Shown here in pieces: positions 35,588 to 43,932 of a DNA stretch of 64,000 bases (within the stretch, counting starts at the first letter, position 1; every line of letters starts with the position of its first letter). The position numbers and the translations under genes were made by a program. The stretch is taken from assembly GCF_002868735.1 (NCBI RefSeq), contig NZ_CP025612.1, positions 620,001-684,000 of the forward strand. The letters run 5' to 3'. Source of the stretch: Niveispirillum cyanobacteriorum (GTDB lineage Bacteria; Pseudomonadota; Alphaproteobacteria; Azospirillales; Azospirillaceae). Under the pieces are notes generated by a model. The model had not been told where the DNA came from. It was given only the letters and a program-made list of their open reading frames with translations, and made no database searches.

Positions 35588-36097
35588 ATGGGCTTGTTCA
35601 CCCGTGACATCCAGTCCCTGGATGATCTGTTCGTGCACGCGCTGCGCGATATCTATTATGCCGAAAACCAGATCATGAAGGCCCTGCCGAAAATGATCAG
35701 CAAGGCCAGCGCCTCGGCCCTGAAGCAGGGGTTTGAGGCCCATCTGCTGGAAACGCGTGGTCAGATCCAGCGGCTTGAGCAGGTTTTCAAACTGCATGGG
35801 GTGGAGGTGAAAGGCGTCGACTGCCCGGCTATCGACGGCATCATTAAGGAAAGCAACGAGATTGCCGGCGAAATCGCCGACAAGAACGTGCTTGATGCTG
35901 CCCTTGCGGCGGCGGCACAAGCGGTCGAGCATTATGAAATCACCCGCTATGGCACACTGGTCGCCTGGGCAAAGCGCCTGGGCCGGGCGGATTGTGCTGA
36001 ACTTTTGCAGCAGAACCTGGATGAAGAGGCGGAAACAGACCGCAAACTGACCATGCTGGCCGACAATATCCTCAATCCGCGGGCGTCCAGCGTATAG
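35588..36097 (+). CDS. DUF892/YciE-like ferritin-like protein
   Basis: A 169-residue all-helical protein of the YciF/YciE ferritin-like family. It begins with the typical DLFVHALRDIYYAENQIMKALPKM segment, whose Glu and later Glu/His residues (EAHLLETRGQ, EHYEITRY) form the probable di-metal site. Members are common in stress regulons. The start at 35588 follows AGGAGAG. It lies downstream of the PhyR gene but probably has its own promoter at 35479. Confidence 0.9.
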   Translation: MGLFTRDIQSLDDLFVHALRDIYYAENQIMKALPKMISKASASALKQGFEAHLLETRGQIQRLEQVFKLHGVEVKGVDCPAIDGIIKESNEIAGEIADKNVLDAALAAAAQAVEHYEITRYGTLVAWAKRLGRADCAELLQQNLDEEAETDRKLTMLADNILNPRASSV

Positions 36098-36217
36098 GGT
36101 TGGCCGGTCGATCATCCCACGCACCCACGGCGTGAAATCGGGGGAGGTGCCAGCACCATGGTGCTGATGCGCTCGCTGCTCCTCCTCCTTATTTCACCAT
36201 CAGCAACAGGCCGATCT

Positions 36218-37516
36218 TCAGCTTTCCATCGCTGCGATCAGGTCATCAATATCCAGGGTTACAAACCCCGTGATCGTGTCAGCGATACCGTAGGGGATGA
36301 CCAGCAGCTTGTTGTGCAGAAGACCGCCGCAGGTATAGACGACATTGGGAACATAGCCCGCCCTTTCCGATTGTTCGGGACGCAGAAGTGGCTCTGTCAG
36401 GCGGCCAATCACCCGGCTTGGATCGTCCTTGTGCAGCAGTACCGCGCCGATGGAATAGCGCCGGACGGCCCCCACCCCATGAGTCAGCAGCAGCCAGCCA
36501 TGCTCTGTCTCAATTGGCGGGCCGCAATTGCCGATCTGCACGAATTCCCACGGTTGGGTGGGTCGCAGGATCGGCTGCCCCTCATCCCATGTGTACAGAT
36601 CATCGGAATAGATCAGGTATAGGTTCTCATTATCCTGGCGGCCGATCATGGCATAGCGGCCATTGATGCGGCGGGGGAACAGGGCCATGCCCTTGTTGCG
36701 GACGGCCACCCCGCGTAGCGGGTACATGCGGAAATTATCGAAATTCCGCGTCTCCATCAGTTCAGTGCGGATGGAATGGCCGCTATAGGCGGTGTAGGTC
36801 GCGTAAAAGATCCGGTGAGCGCCATCCACAAATTCCACGAAACGCGCATCCTCAATCCCATTGGCCTGTGACGCGGTCACGGGGAAGATCACGCACTCGC
36901 TGATATCGTCCTCAGGCCGAAAGGCGATCTCCACCTCGTCCCCGTCGGGCCCCGTGCGGCGGTTGGCGATGCGCGGGATTGATGCCAATTGCGACTTCGG
37001 GTCCATCAGAATACGCCCGTCGGGACAGATCATCCCGGTCAGGAAGGTGAGGGAGGAGATATGTCCCTCACCCACCGCCCGCAGGCTCAGGATGAAACGC
37101 ACCCCCCCCTCGATCACGCCAGACTGATCAGGATGGCGTACGATGGAGGGGTTGAACAGGGCCGACGCCTCGAACGAATATTCGTGCAGGAAATAGGCAC
37201 CGACCAATTGCCGCTGTGTCGGCGTGAAGGGCTCATGACTGTCCAGCGCCTCTTCCATCTCGTCGGCCCGTGCCTCGAAGATTTCCAGGAGCTGCCGGTG
37301 ACGGCCCCGGAAATTCTCAAGCACATCGGTCAACTGCGTCGTTGCCGCCTCCGGGTCGAGCGATAGGACACGGTCCACAATCCGGTTGGCCCGTGTCCTT
37401 TCCCTAGAGTTAAGGTCCCTTGGCTCGGTTGCCGGTTTGAACGGGCGCACGACGACGCGCGCCGGGTCTGGCCGCAGCTGCTGGGCCAGCCGGGTCACAC
37501 AGGGAATAGAGGGCAC
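36218..37516 (-). CDS. GH130-family glycoside phosphorylase/hydrolase (second copy)
   Basis: A 432-residue GH130 enzyme with an N-terminal extension of about 100 residues. The signature GIEDARFVEF near residue 220 carries the general-acid Asp. Other conserved segments are the FNPSIV entry strand and GVAVRNKGMALFPRRING, which match the mannosyl-glycoside branch. It follows the GT4 fusion gene by 26 bases on the same strand. Its substrate could be the product of that glycosyltransferase. It is distinct from the copy at 32328. Confidence 0.85.
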   Translation of the reverse strand: MPSIPCVTRLAQQLRPDPARVVVRPFKPATEPRDLNSRERTRANRIVDRVLSLDPEAATTQLTDVLENFRGRHRQLLEIFEARADEMEEALDSHEPFTPTQRQLVGAYFLHEYSFEASALFNPSIVRHPDQSGVIEGGVRFILSLRAVGEGHISSLTFLTGMICPDGRILMDPKSQLASIPRIANRRTGPDGDEVEIAFRPEDDISECVIFPVTASQANGIEDARFVEFVDGAHRIFYATYTAYSGHSIRTELMETRNFDNFRMYPLRGVAVRNKGMALFPRRINGRYAMIGRQDNENLYLIYSDDLYTWDEGQPILRPTQPWEFVQIGNCGPPIETEHGWLLLTHGVGAVRRYSIGAVLLHKDDPSRVIGRLTEPLLRPEQSERAGYVPNVVYTCGGLLHNKLLVIPYGIADTITGFVTLDIDDLIAAMES

Positions 37517-37542
37517 GCTTTCCTCCTTTATGGATGATGGTG

Positions 37543-39807
37543 TCAGGCACGGATGGGGATGGGCTGATGCCGCTTGGCATCGGTCGCCACCATGCGGCGC
37601 AGATCGATCAGGGCCAGCAGATAGGAGAGGACGGATTCACCCCCCCGGTTCTGGTTCAGCCCGTCCGGACGCAACCCGTCGCGGCAGGCGCCATCCTCAT
37701 CCACCATCGACTGGCACTGATCATTATGGCCTTCGAACCAGGCGAAGGCCCGTGCGGCCTCCTCCAGCCAGAACGGATCATCATCGACCTGGGACGCCGC
37801 CTCGCACGCCGCCACCATGGCTGCGGCTTCCAGCGGCTGCTGATCGAAGATGCGGGGGCGGGTTCGGACATCGCCGAAGCTTTCCGATCCGACGGGGCGG
37901 AACATCCCCTCGGGCGAGGTCTGGACACCCGCCAGCCAGCGTAGTGAGCGCAGACCGGCGTCCCGCATGCAGGCACTGCCCGTGGCCCGCGCCGTCAAGA
38001 TCAGGGCCTGGCAGAGGCGCGGATTGTCATAGGACAGCCCATCCTCGAACCAGCACCAGTCCGGCGTGGCATTGCTCTTGAACAGGCCCAGCAGATTAGA
38101 GGCCATGCGGTCCCGCAGATGGGCGGTCTCCACATCCCCTTTCTCCACCTCGCAATAGGCATCAAGGCCCAGCAATGTGAAGACCTGCGCCCGCGTGGCC
38201 GGGAACTCTGCGGCGGTTGGCATTGCCATGCGGAACAGGTTGCGGGCCCATTGTCGGCGTGCCGGATGGGGATCGCTGCGTGCTGCTTCGCCCAGCGCCC
38301 AAAGGGTGCGGCCATGGCTGTCCTGCGACCCGCGCGGTTCAAGCCATTGCCGGCTGAACCCCATGAAATTGCGGAAATGCAGCGTATCCGGGTTCCAGGC
38401 ATGCTGGATGAAGGCGGCATAGCGCGAGACCATCAGATCCGGCAGTCGCTGACCGGCATGGTGCGACAAATGACAGGCCAGCAACAGGGCGCGGGCATTG
38501 TCATCGACGCAATAGCCATGGGCCCGGTCAGGCACGCAGCCGACCGCATGCTGATAAAGTCCCGTATCATCGCTCATTTGCTCTAGATAGGTCAGATTGG
38601 GTTCGGGCAGATCGCGCACGCGGCGTAGACGCTGGATTTGCGGAACGGGGCGCGGGCGCCAGTGACGCACCGCATCTTCGAACAGGTCCAGATAGCGTTC
38701 GGCCACCTGATCCCACGCCATGGCCCGTCCATGCTCATAGGCACGGCGGCGCAGGGCGTTTCGCGCCTGTTCGTCGGTCAGAAGATCGCCGATGACCTGA
38801 CCCACGGCCTCCGCATCGCTGAACGGCACCAGCACCCCGCGACCGTCGGACAGCAGTTCCGCCGCATGCCAGTATGGGGTGGAAACCACGGCCCGGCCCA
38901 TGCCGAAGCTTTGCGCCAGGGTGCCGGATGTCATCTGCGCCTCGTTCAGATAGGGCGTGACATAGATGTCCGACATGGCGATATGGTCCAGCAGGGTGGA
39001 CCGGTCTACGAAGTGGTTGGCGAAGACCACGGCATCCTGCACGCCCAATTGGCGGGCTCGCTCCATCAATTGCTCGCGATAGGTTTCACCGTCGCGTCGC
39101 AAAAGATGGGGGTGTGTGGCCCCCAGGATCACGTAAACGGCGTCGGGACGCCGCGCCAGGATGGACGGCAAGGCGTCGATCACCGTCTCCAGGCCCTTGT
39201 TGGGGGACAGAAGCCCGAAGGTCAGGATCACGGACCGGCCCGCGAAGCCAAGCTTGCGCTTGAACGCCTCCGGGTCCTCGAACCCGGAACGGAAAATGCC
39301 ATGCGGCACCACTGCGATCTTTTCCGCTGGCGCGCCGTAGATACGACACAGGAACTGCCGTCCCTTTTCGGCCATCACCACGATGCGGGACGATGCCTCA
39401 ATCACGGCGGAAAGCACGCGTTTCTGGTCCGCTGTCGGTTCGGCCAGGACCGTGTGCAAGGTGGTCACCACCGGTATCCGCAGGCGCCGCAACAGCCAGA
39501 GCAGGTGACTGCCCGCATCGCCACCAAAAATCCCGAACTCATGCTGGATGCAGACAATGTCGAACCCGCCGCTGTTAAGGGCATCGGCGGCGTGGATGTA
39601 ATCATCGATCACACCTTCGCGGATTTCCAATTGGACAATCTCGGGATAATCATAGGCCTGATCATCATCCGTGACCGCCACGATATCGGCGGCCAGACCG
39701 CGGTCAGCGGCCTTGATGGCGGCATGCAGGTCCGTTGTGAATGTGGCGATCCCGCACCGGCGGGGCAGGGCAGTACCGATAAAGGCAATGCGGCGCAGCA
39801 TCGTCAT
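37543..39807 (-). CDS. GT4 glycosyltransferase fused to a C-terminal helical domain
   Basis: About 754 residues. The N-terminal half (1 to about 400) is a GT-B glycosyltransferase of family GT4: FIGTALPRRCGIATFT at the start, HEFGIFGGDAG, a donor-binding region with LTFGLLSPNKGLE, and the E(x7)E-like NEAQMTSGTLAQSFGMG. The C-terminal half (about 420-750) is helical, with YCVDDNARALLLACHL and repeated WxxGL-type segments as in (alpha/alpha)6 glycosidase-like folds. AAGGA favours the ATG at 39807; ATG 39813 is an alternative. It may build and process a mannosyl glycan together with GH130. Confidence 0.83.
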   Translation of the reverse strand: MTMLRRIAFIGTALPRRCGIATFTTDLHAAIKAADRGLAADIVAVTDDDQAYDYPEIVQLEIREGVIDDYIHAADALNSGGFDIVCIQHEFGIFGGDAGSHLLWLLRRLRIPVVTTLHTVLAEPTADQKRVLSAVIEASSRIVVMAEKGRQFLCRIYGAPAEKIAVVPHGIFRSGFEDPEAFKRKLGFAGRSVILTFGLLSPNKGLETVIDALPSILARRPDAVYVILGATHPHLLRRDGETYREQLMERARQLGVQDAVVFANHFVDRSTLLDHIAMSDIYVTPYLNEAQMTSGTLAQSFGMGRAVVSTPYWHAAELLSDGRGVLVPFSDAEAVGQVIGDLLTDEQARNALRRRAYEHGRAMAWDQVAERYLDLFEDAVRHWRPRPVPQIQRLRRVRDLPEPNLTYLEQMSDDTGLYQHAVGCVPDRAHGYCVDDNARALLLACHLSHHAGQRLPDLMVSRYAAFIQHAWNPDTLHFRNFMGFSRQWLEPRGSQDSHGRTLWALGEAARSDPHPARRQWARNLFRMAMPTAAEFPATRAQVFTLLGLDAYCEVEKGDVETAHLRDRMASNLLGLFKSNATPDWCWFEDGLSYDNPRLCQALILTARATGSACMRDAGLRSLRWLAGVQTSPEGMFRPVGSESFGDVRTRPRIFDQQPLEAAAMVAACEAASQVDDDPFWLEEAARAFAWFEGHNDQCQSMVDEDGACRDGLRPDGLNQNRGGESVLSYLLALIDLRRMVATDAKRHQPIPIRA

Positions 39808-39838
39808 GTCCATTCCTTGAAAGGGGGTTTCCGATGGA

Positions 39839-39863
39839 AACACCTGGGCGGTGAAATGGTTCC
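39839..39863 (-). promoter_or_regulatory. EcfG-type stress promoter before the GT4-GH130 unit
   Basis: On the minus strand GGAAC (39863-39859), 16-base spacer, TGTT (39842-39839), one mismatch from consensus, 32 bases before the preferred start. Confidence 0.55.
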
Positions 39864-39953
39864 CCGGCACGGTCGCGCGATAAAGCCCGTTGTCGGTCGC
39901 TGCCCATCATGTATACTACCATACCAGTTTGGAGGGGCTGGTTCGTGGGCGAT

Positions 39954-39967
39954 TGATAGCGCTACCA
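39954..39967. promoter_or_regulatory. LacI-family operator before the xylan genes
   Basis: TGATAGCGCTACCA is a near-palindrome with the central CG-rich core typical of LacI/GalR operators. It lies about 80 bases before the GH115 start. No LacI regulator is encoded in the window, so the regulator would act in trans. Confidence 0.55.
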
Positions 39968-40043
39968 TCGCTTACGGGCTAACCCACCGTGAAACCGACG
40001 ACCGATGGGGAACATCGGCGGCCATTGTCGAGGAAACGTCTTG

Positions 40044-42662
40044 GTGGATACGAACAGCATTTCCCCGGTCCGTCCGGGTCCCTACCGGCACCTTCGCACC
40101 GTTGCGATCGCCGCTCTGCTGTCACTGGCCCCGGTCACGGCTGCATGGGGCTGCGACGCGCCGATCAGCACATGCACAAAGGCCAAGCCGGGCAGCCTGC
40201 CGCTGATACGCGGGGGTCAGGCCGTCCCAGTCTTCATCGATGTCGGCGCCGACCCGGCGGTGAAACACGCGGCGGATGATTTGCGCGCTGATTTTGGCCG
40301 TGTCGCGGGTCAGGCACCGGCGGCGCTGTCATCCCTCGCGGATGCCAAGGGACCTGTGATCATCATCGGCGTGCTGGGCAGTAGCCCGACTATTGATGGC
40401 TTGGTGCGCGATGGCAAATTGACCTTGGACGGGCTGGCCGGGCAGTGGGAGGGGTACCGGCAGGTGGTGGTGGACCGCCCGGCACCGGGCATTGCGAAGG
40501 CGTTGGTCATTGTCGGTTCCGACCGCCGGGGTGCTGTGTACGGCACCTATGACCTTTCGGAACGGATCGGCGTTTCACCCTGGGTCTGGTGGGCCGATGT
40601 GCCGGTGGTGCGCCAGCGCGACCTGTATCTGATGCCCGGCGCCCGCGGGGACCATCCGCGCGTCAAATATCGCGGATTCTTCATCAATGATGAAGACCCG
40701 GCCTTCAGCGGCTGGGCAAAGGCGAAGTTCGGCGGCATCAATGCCGATCTCTATGGTCATGTCTTTGAACTGCTGCTGCGCCTGAAGGGCAATTACCTGT
40801 GGCCCGCAATGTGGGCGCCCAAGGCATTCAACGATGATGACCCGCGCAATATGGTGCTGGCGGATGAGCTGGGGGTGGTCATGGGCACCTCCCATCATGA
40901 GCCGCTAACGCGGGCACAGCATGAATGGCACCGTAACAAGGACAAGGGGATTACCGGCGGTCGCTGGGACTATGCTACCAACGCCGACAATCTGCGTGCC
41001 TTCTGGCGCGGCGGCATCGAACGCATGATGTCGAAGGGTGATGGCAAGGGCTATGAAACCCTGCTGACCGTCGGCATGCGCGGCGACGGTGACGAGCCGA
41101 TGTCGGAGGAAACGGCCACCCAGATGCTGGAAACCATCGTGGCCGATCAGCGCAAGATCATTGCCGCCGTGACGGGCAAGCCGCCGGAACAGACACCGCA
41201 GCTCTGGGCGCTCTACAAAGAAGTGCAGGATTATTACGACCATGGCATGCGGGTGCCCGACGACATCACCCTGCTGTTTGCCGACGATAATTGGGGCCAG
41301 ATCCGCCGCCTGCCCGTGGCCGGGCGCGACCCGCTGAACCGGGCCGGCGGCTATGGTGTCTATTACCATTTCGACTATGTCGGCGCCCCCCGGAACTACA
41401 AGTGGCTGAATACCAATCAGATTTCCAAGACCTGGCAGCAGATGGACCTCGCCTATGAAAGCGGGGCGCGGAGCATCTGGATTGTGAATGTCGGCGATAT
41501 CAAGCCGGTAGAATATCCGCTCGATTTCTTCCTGGACATGGCCTGGAACCCGGAGGCGATGACCCTGGACGCCCTGTTCAAATGGCCCACGCGCTGGTCG
41601 GCGCAGATGTTCGGCGATGCGCTGGGGGCAGAGATCGCGCAGGTGATGGAAACCTACGCCGCCTACGCCTCACGCCGGAAGCCGGAACTGATCGACCAGG
41701 ATACATTCCCGCTGGGCGAAGGAATGGGGCCGGTCCTGGATGGCGGTCCTTTCGGGCAGATGGTGGAGGATTGGCGGATATTGGTCGCCAAGATGGAGGG
41801 CATCAAGGCCCGCCTGCGCCCCGATCAACTGGACGCCTATTTCCAGCTGGTCGAACATCCGGTCCTGGCCCTGTCCAACCTTTATGAGATGTATTACGCG
41901 GCGGCCTGGAATAAGCGGCTGATGATGCGCAACGACCCCCGCGCCGACTTTTTCGCAAACGAGGTGGAGCGCACCTTCAAGCGCGATGCCGATCTGACGG
42001 CGCAGTATCACAGCATCAATGGCGGCAAATGGGCCGGCATGATGAATCAAGTCCATATGAGCTATGTGATCTGGCAGACGCCCACCAAGCAGTCCATGCC
42101 CAGCATCAGCCGCGTTTCCGCCGACACCCCGCCCGACCGTCTGGCAGCCCAGATCAAGTTCACGACGGAGCGGAAAACCGATCCGGCGGTCATCACCCTG
42201 CCGGCCTCGAAGTTCGATCGTAGCGCGGCGGGCAAGGGCCTGTCCTGGCAGGTTGTGCCCCATCTGGGGCGCGGCGACGCCGTTGTCGCCCTGCCGCAGG
42301 GACGGGCCCCAACATCGCCGGCGGATGGGGTGCGCCTGGACTATGGCGTCACGCTGCCGGCGGATGGCCCGGCCATCGTCTCGCTGCGACTGGCCCCGAC
42401 CCTGGACACCACGGGCGGACAGGGCATCCGCATTGGTGTGTCCATTGATGATGGTCCGGTCCAGACCGTCACTTCTCACCTGATCCCCACGCCGGGTGCC
42501 GTCAACAGCCCCGAACAGGCCGCCTGGGTCGAAGCGGTGAAAAACCATGCCCACACTGTGCAGGCCCGGTTCGATGGCCTCAAGGCGGGCCGCCATACCG
42601 TGAAACTCTGGCGTATCGATGACAATGCCGTGATTGAAGCACTGACGATCAGCCAGCGCTGA
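40044..42662 (+). CDS. Secreted GH115 xylan alpha-1,2-glucuronidase
   Basis: Family GH115 enzyme of about 872 residues that removes (4-O-methyl)glucuronic acid side chains from glucuronoxylan. A signal peptide (VAIAALLSLAPVTAAWG) targets it to the periplasm. The family core is visible: RVKYRGFFINDEDPA, GNYLWPAMWAPKAF, and the FADDNWGQIRRLP segment, with a C-terminal domain and tail beta module. The start is probably GTG 40044, eight bases after AGGAAA; TTG 40041 and ATG 40005 are alternatives. Hexuronate MFS and GH43 genes follow in one operon. Confidence 0.92.
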   Translation: MDTNSISPVRPGPYRHLRTVAIAALLSLAPVTAAWGCDAPISTCTKAKPGSLPLIRGGQAVPVFIDVGADPAVKHAADDLRADFGRVAGQAPAALSSLADAKGPVIIIGVLGSSPTIDGLVRDGKLTLDGLAGQWEGYRQVVVDRPAPGIAKALVIVGSDRRGAVYGTYDLSERIGVSPWVWWADVPVVRQRDLYLMPGARGDHPRVKYRGFFINDEDPAFSGWAKAKFGGINADLYGHVFELLLRLKGNYLWPAMWAPKAFNDDDPRNMVLADELGVVMGTSHHEPLTRAQHEWHRNKDKGITGGRWDYATNADNLRAFWRGGIERMMSKGDGKGYETLLTVGMRGDGDEPMSEETATQMLETIVADQRKIIAAVTGKPPEQTPQLWALYKEVQDYYDHGMRVPDDITLLFADDNWGQIRRLPVAGRDPLNRAGGYGVYYHFDYVGAPRNYKWLNTNQISKTWQQMDLAYESGARSIWIVNVGDIKPVEYPLDFFLDMAWNPEAMTLDALFKWPTRWSAQMFGDALGAEIAQVMETYAAYASRRKPELIDQDTFPLGEGMGPVLDGGPFGQMVEDWRILVAKMEGIKARLRPDQLDAYFQLVEHPVLALSNLYEMYYAAAWNKRLMMRNDPRADFFANEVERTFKRDADLTAQYHSINGGKWAGMMNQVHMSYVIWQTPTKQSMPSISRVSADTPPDRLAAQIKFTTERKTDPAVITLPASKFDRSAAGKGLSWQVVPHLGRGDAVVALPQGRAPTSPADGVRLDYGVTLPADGPAIVSLRLAPTLDTTGGQGIRIGVSIDDGPVQTVTSHLIPTPGAVNSPEQAAWVEAVKNHAHTVQARFDGLKAGRHTVKLWRIDDNAVIEALTISQR

Positions 42663-42684
42663 CCGCGAACCGGGGGAGAGGCCG

Positions 42685-43929
42685 ATGGGAACGCGGACAA
42701 TAAAGGCGCTGCGCTGGTGGATGATCGGGCTGATCATGCTGGGCGCGGTCATCAATTACCTGACACGGGCGACGCTGGGGGTGGCCGCACCCACGGTTCT
42801 GACCGATCTGAACATCACGTCAGAGGAATATGGCTGGATCACCGCCGCCTTTCAGTTGGGCGTGATGATGCAGCCGCTCTGCGGTTATGTGCTGGATGTG
42901 ATCGGTCTGAAGATGGGTTTCGCCATCTTCGCCACTGCCTGGTCGCTGCTGACCATGGCGCATGGGCTGGCTCATAACTGGCCCATGCTGATGGGGTTGC
43001 GCGGGCTGCTGGGGTTGGCCGAAGGGTCGGCCAATCCCGCCGGCATGAAGGCGGTGGCCGAATGGTTCCCGGCGCGCGAACGGGGGCATGCGGGCGGCGT
43101 CTACAATATCGGCGCCTCGGTGGGGTCCATGCTGGCCCCACCGCTGGTGGCCTGGGCGATCCTGTTCTGGAACTGGCAGATGGCCTTCGTCCTGGCCGGT
43201 GCTTTGGGACTGGTCTGGGTGGCGGCTTGGCTGAAATTCTATCAGTCGCCGGCCACCCATCCGGCCCTGTCCGCCGAAGAACGCGCCTACATCGCGGCGG
43301 GGCAGGAAAGCCATCTGACGGGCCACGGCGGCAAGCCCGATTTCCGGCAGTTGTTGAAGCAGCGCAATTTCTGGGGCATCGCCCTGCCGCGTTTCCTGGC
43401 CGACCCAACCTGGGGCACCTTGGCCTTCTGGGTGCCGCTGTACCTGACAACCGTGCGCGGCTTCGACCTGACCGCGATTGCCATGTTCGCCTGGCTGCCC
43501 TTTGTCGCCGCCGACCTGGGTTGCATGTTCGGCCCGACCGTGGCTGCTTTCCTGCACCGGCGTGGCCTCAGCCTGCTCAACGCGCGCCGCGGGGCCTTTA
43601 CGGTGGGCGCGGTGATGATGGTTGGTATGGCCTTTGTGGGCCGGGTGGAAAGCCCGTATCTGGCCATCGCACTGCTGTGCCTGGGCGGTTTCGCCCACCA
43701 GACCCTGTCCGTCACTGTCATCACCATGGCGTCAGACCTGTTTCGCCGGAATGAAGTGGCGACAGTGGCGGGCATGGCAGGCACCATGGGCAATCTCGGG
43801 GTGTTGATCTTTTCCCTGCTGATCGGCGGTTTGGTCGCGACGGTCGGCTATGATCCGTTCTTCCTGGCGTTGGGCGTGCTGGACCTGCTGGGTGCTGCCC
43901 TGCTCTGGACCCTGGTACGGGAAAGGTAA
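42685..43929 (+). CDS. MFS hexuronate-type transporter
   Basis: A 414-residue inner-membrane MFS protein of the anion:cation symporter (ExuT/GudP) group: INYLTRATLGVAAPTV in helix 1, LRGLLGLAEGSANPAGMKAVAEWFPARERG in the loop between helices 4 and 5. It would import glucuronate or aldobiouronic acid released by the GH115 enzyme. GGGGGAG precedes the ATG and the gap to GH115 is 22 bases; GH43 follows after 3 bases. Confidence 0.9.
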   Translation: MGTRTIKALRWWMIGLIMLGAVINYLTRATLGVAAPTVLTDLNITSEEYGWITAAFQLGVMMQPLCGYVLDVIGLKMGFAIFATAWSLLTMAHGLAHNWPMLMGLRGLLGLAEGSANPAGMKAVAEWFPARERGHAGGVYNIGASVGSMLAPPLVAWAILFWNWQMAFVLAGALGLVWVAAWLKFYQSPATHPALSAEERAYIAAGQESHLTGHGGKPDFRQLLKQRNFWGIALPRFLADPTWGTLAFWVPLYLTTVRGFDLTAIAMFAWLPFVAADLGCMFGPTVAAFLHRRGLSLLNARRGAFTVGAVMMVGMAFVGRVESPYLAIALLCLGGFAHQTLSVTVITMASDLFRRNEVATVAGMAGTMGNLGVLIFSLLIGGLVATVGYDPFFLALGVLDLLGAALLWTLVRER

Positions 43930-43932
43930 GTC

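Noticed and set aside
36151-36166. Perfect palindrome CAGCACCATGGTGCTG between convergent genes
   Set aside because: It has no loop and no T tract. It may be chance or a weak terminator; too little to support a call.
38638-40206. 522-codon plus-strand open frame
   Set aside because: Antisense to the GT4 fusion gene and running into the GH115 upstream region; composition is that of a shadow frame.
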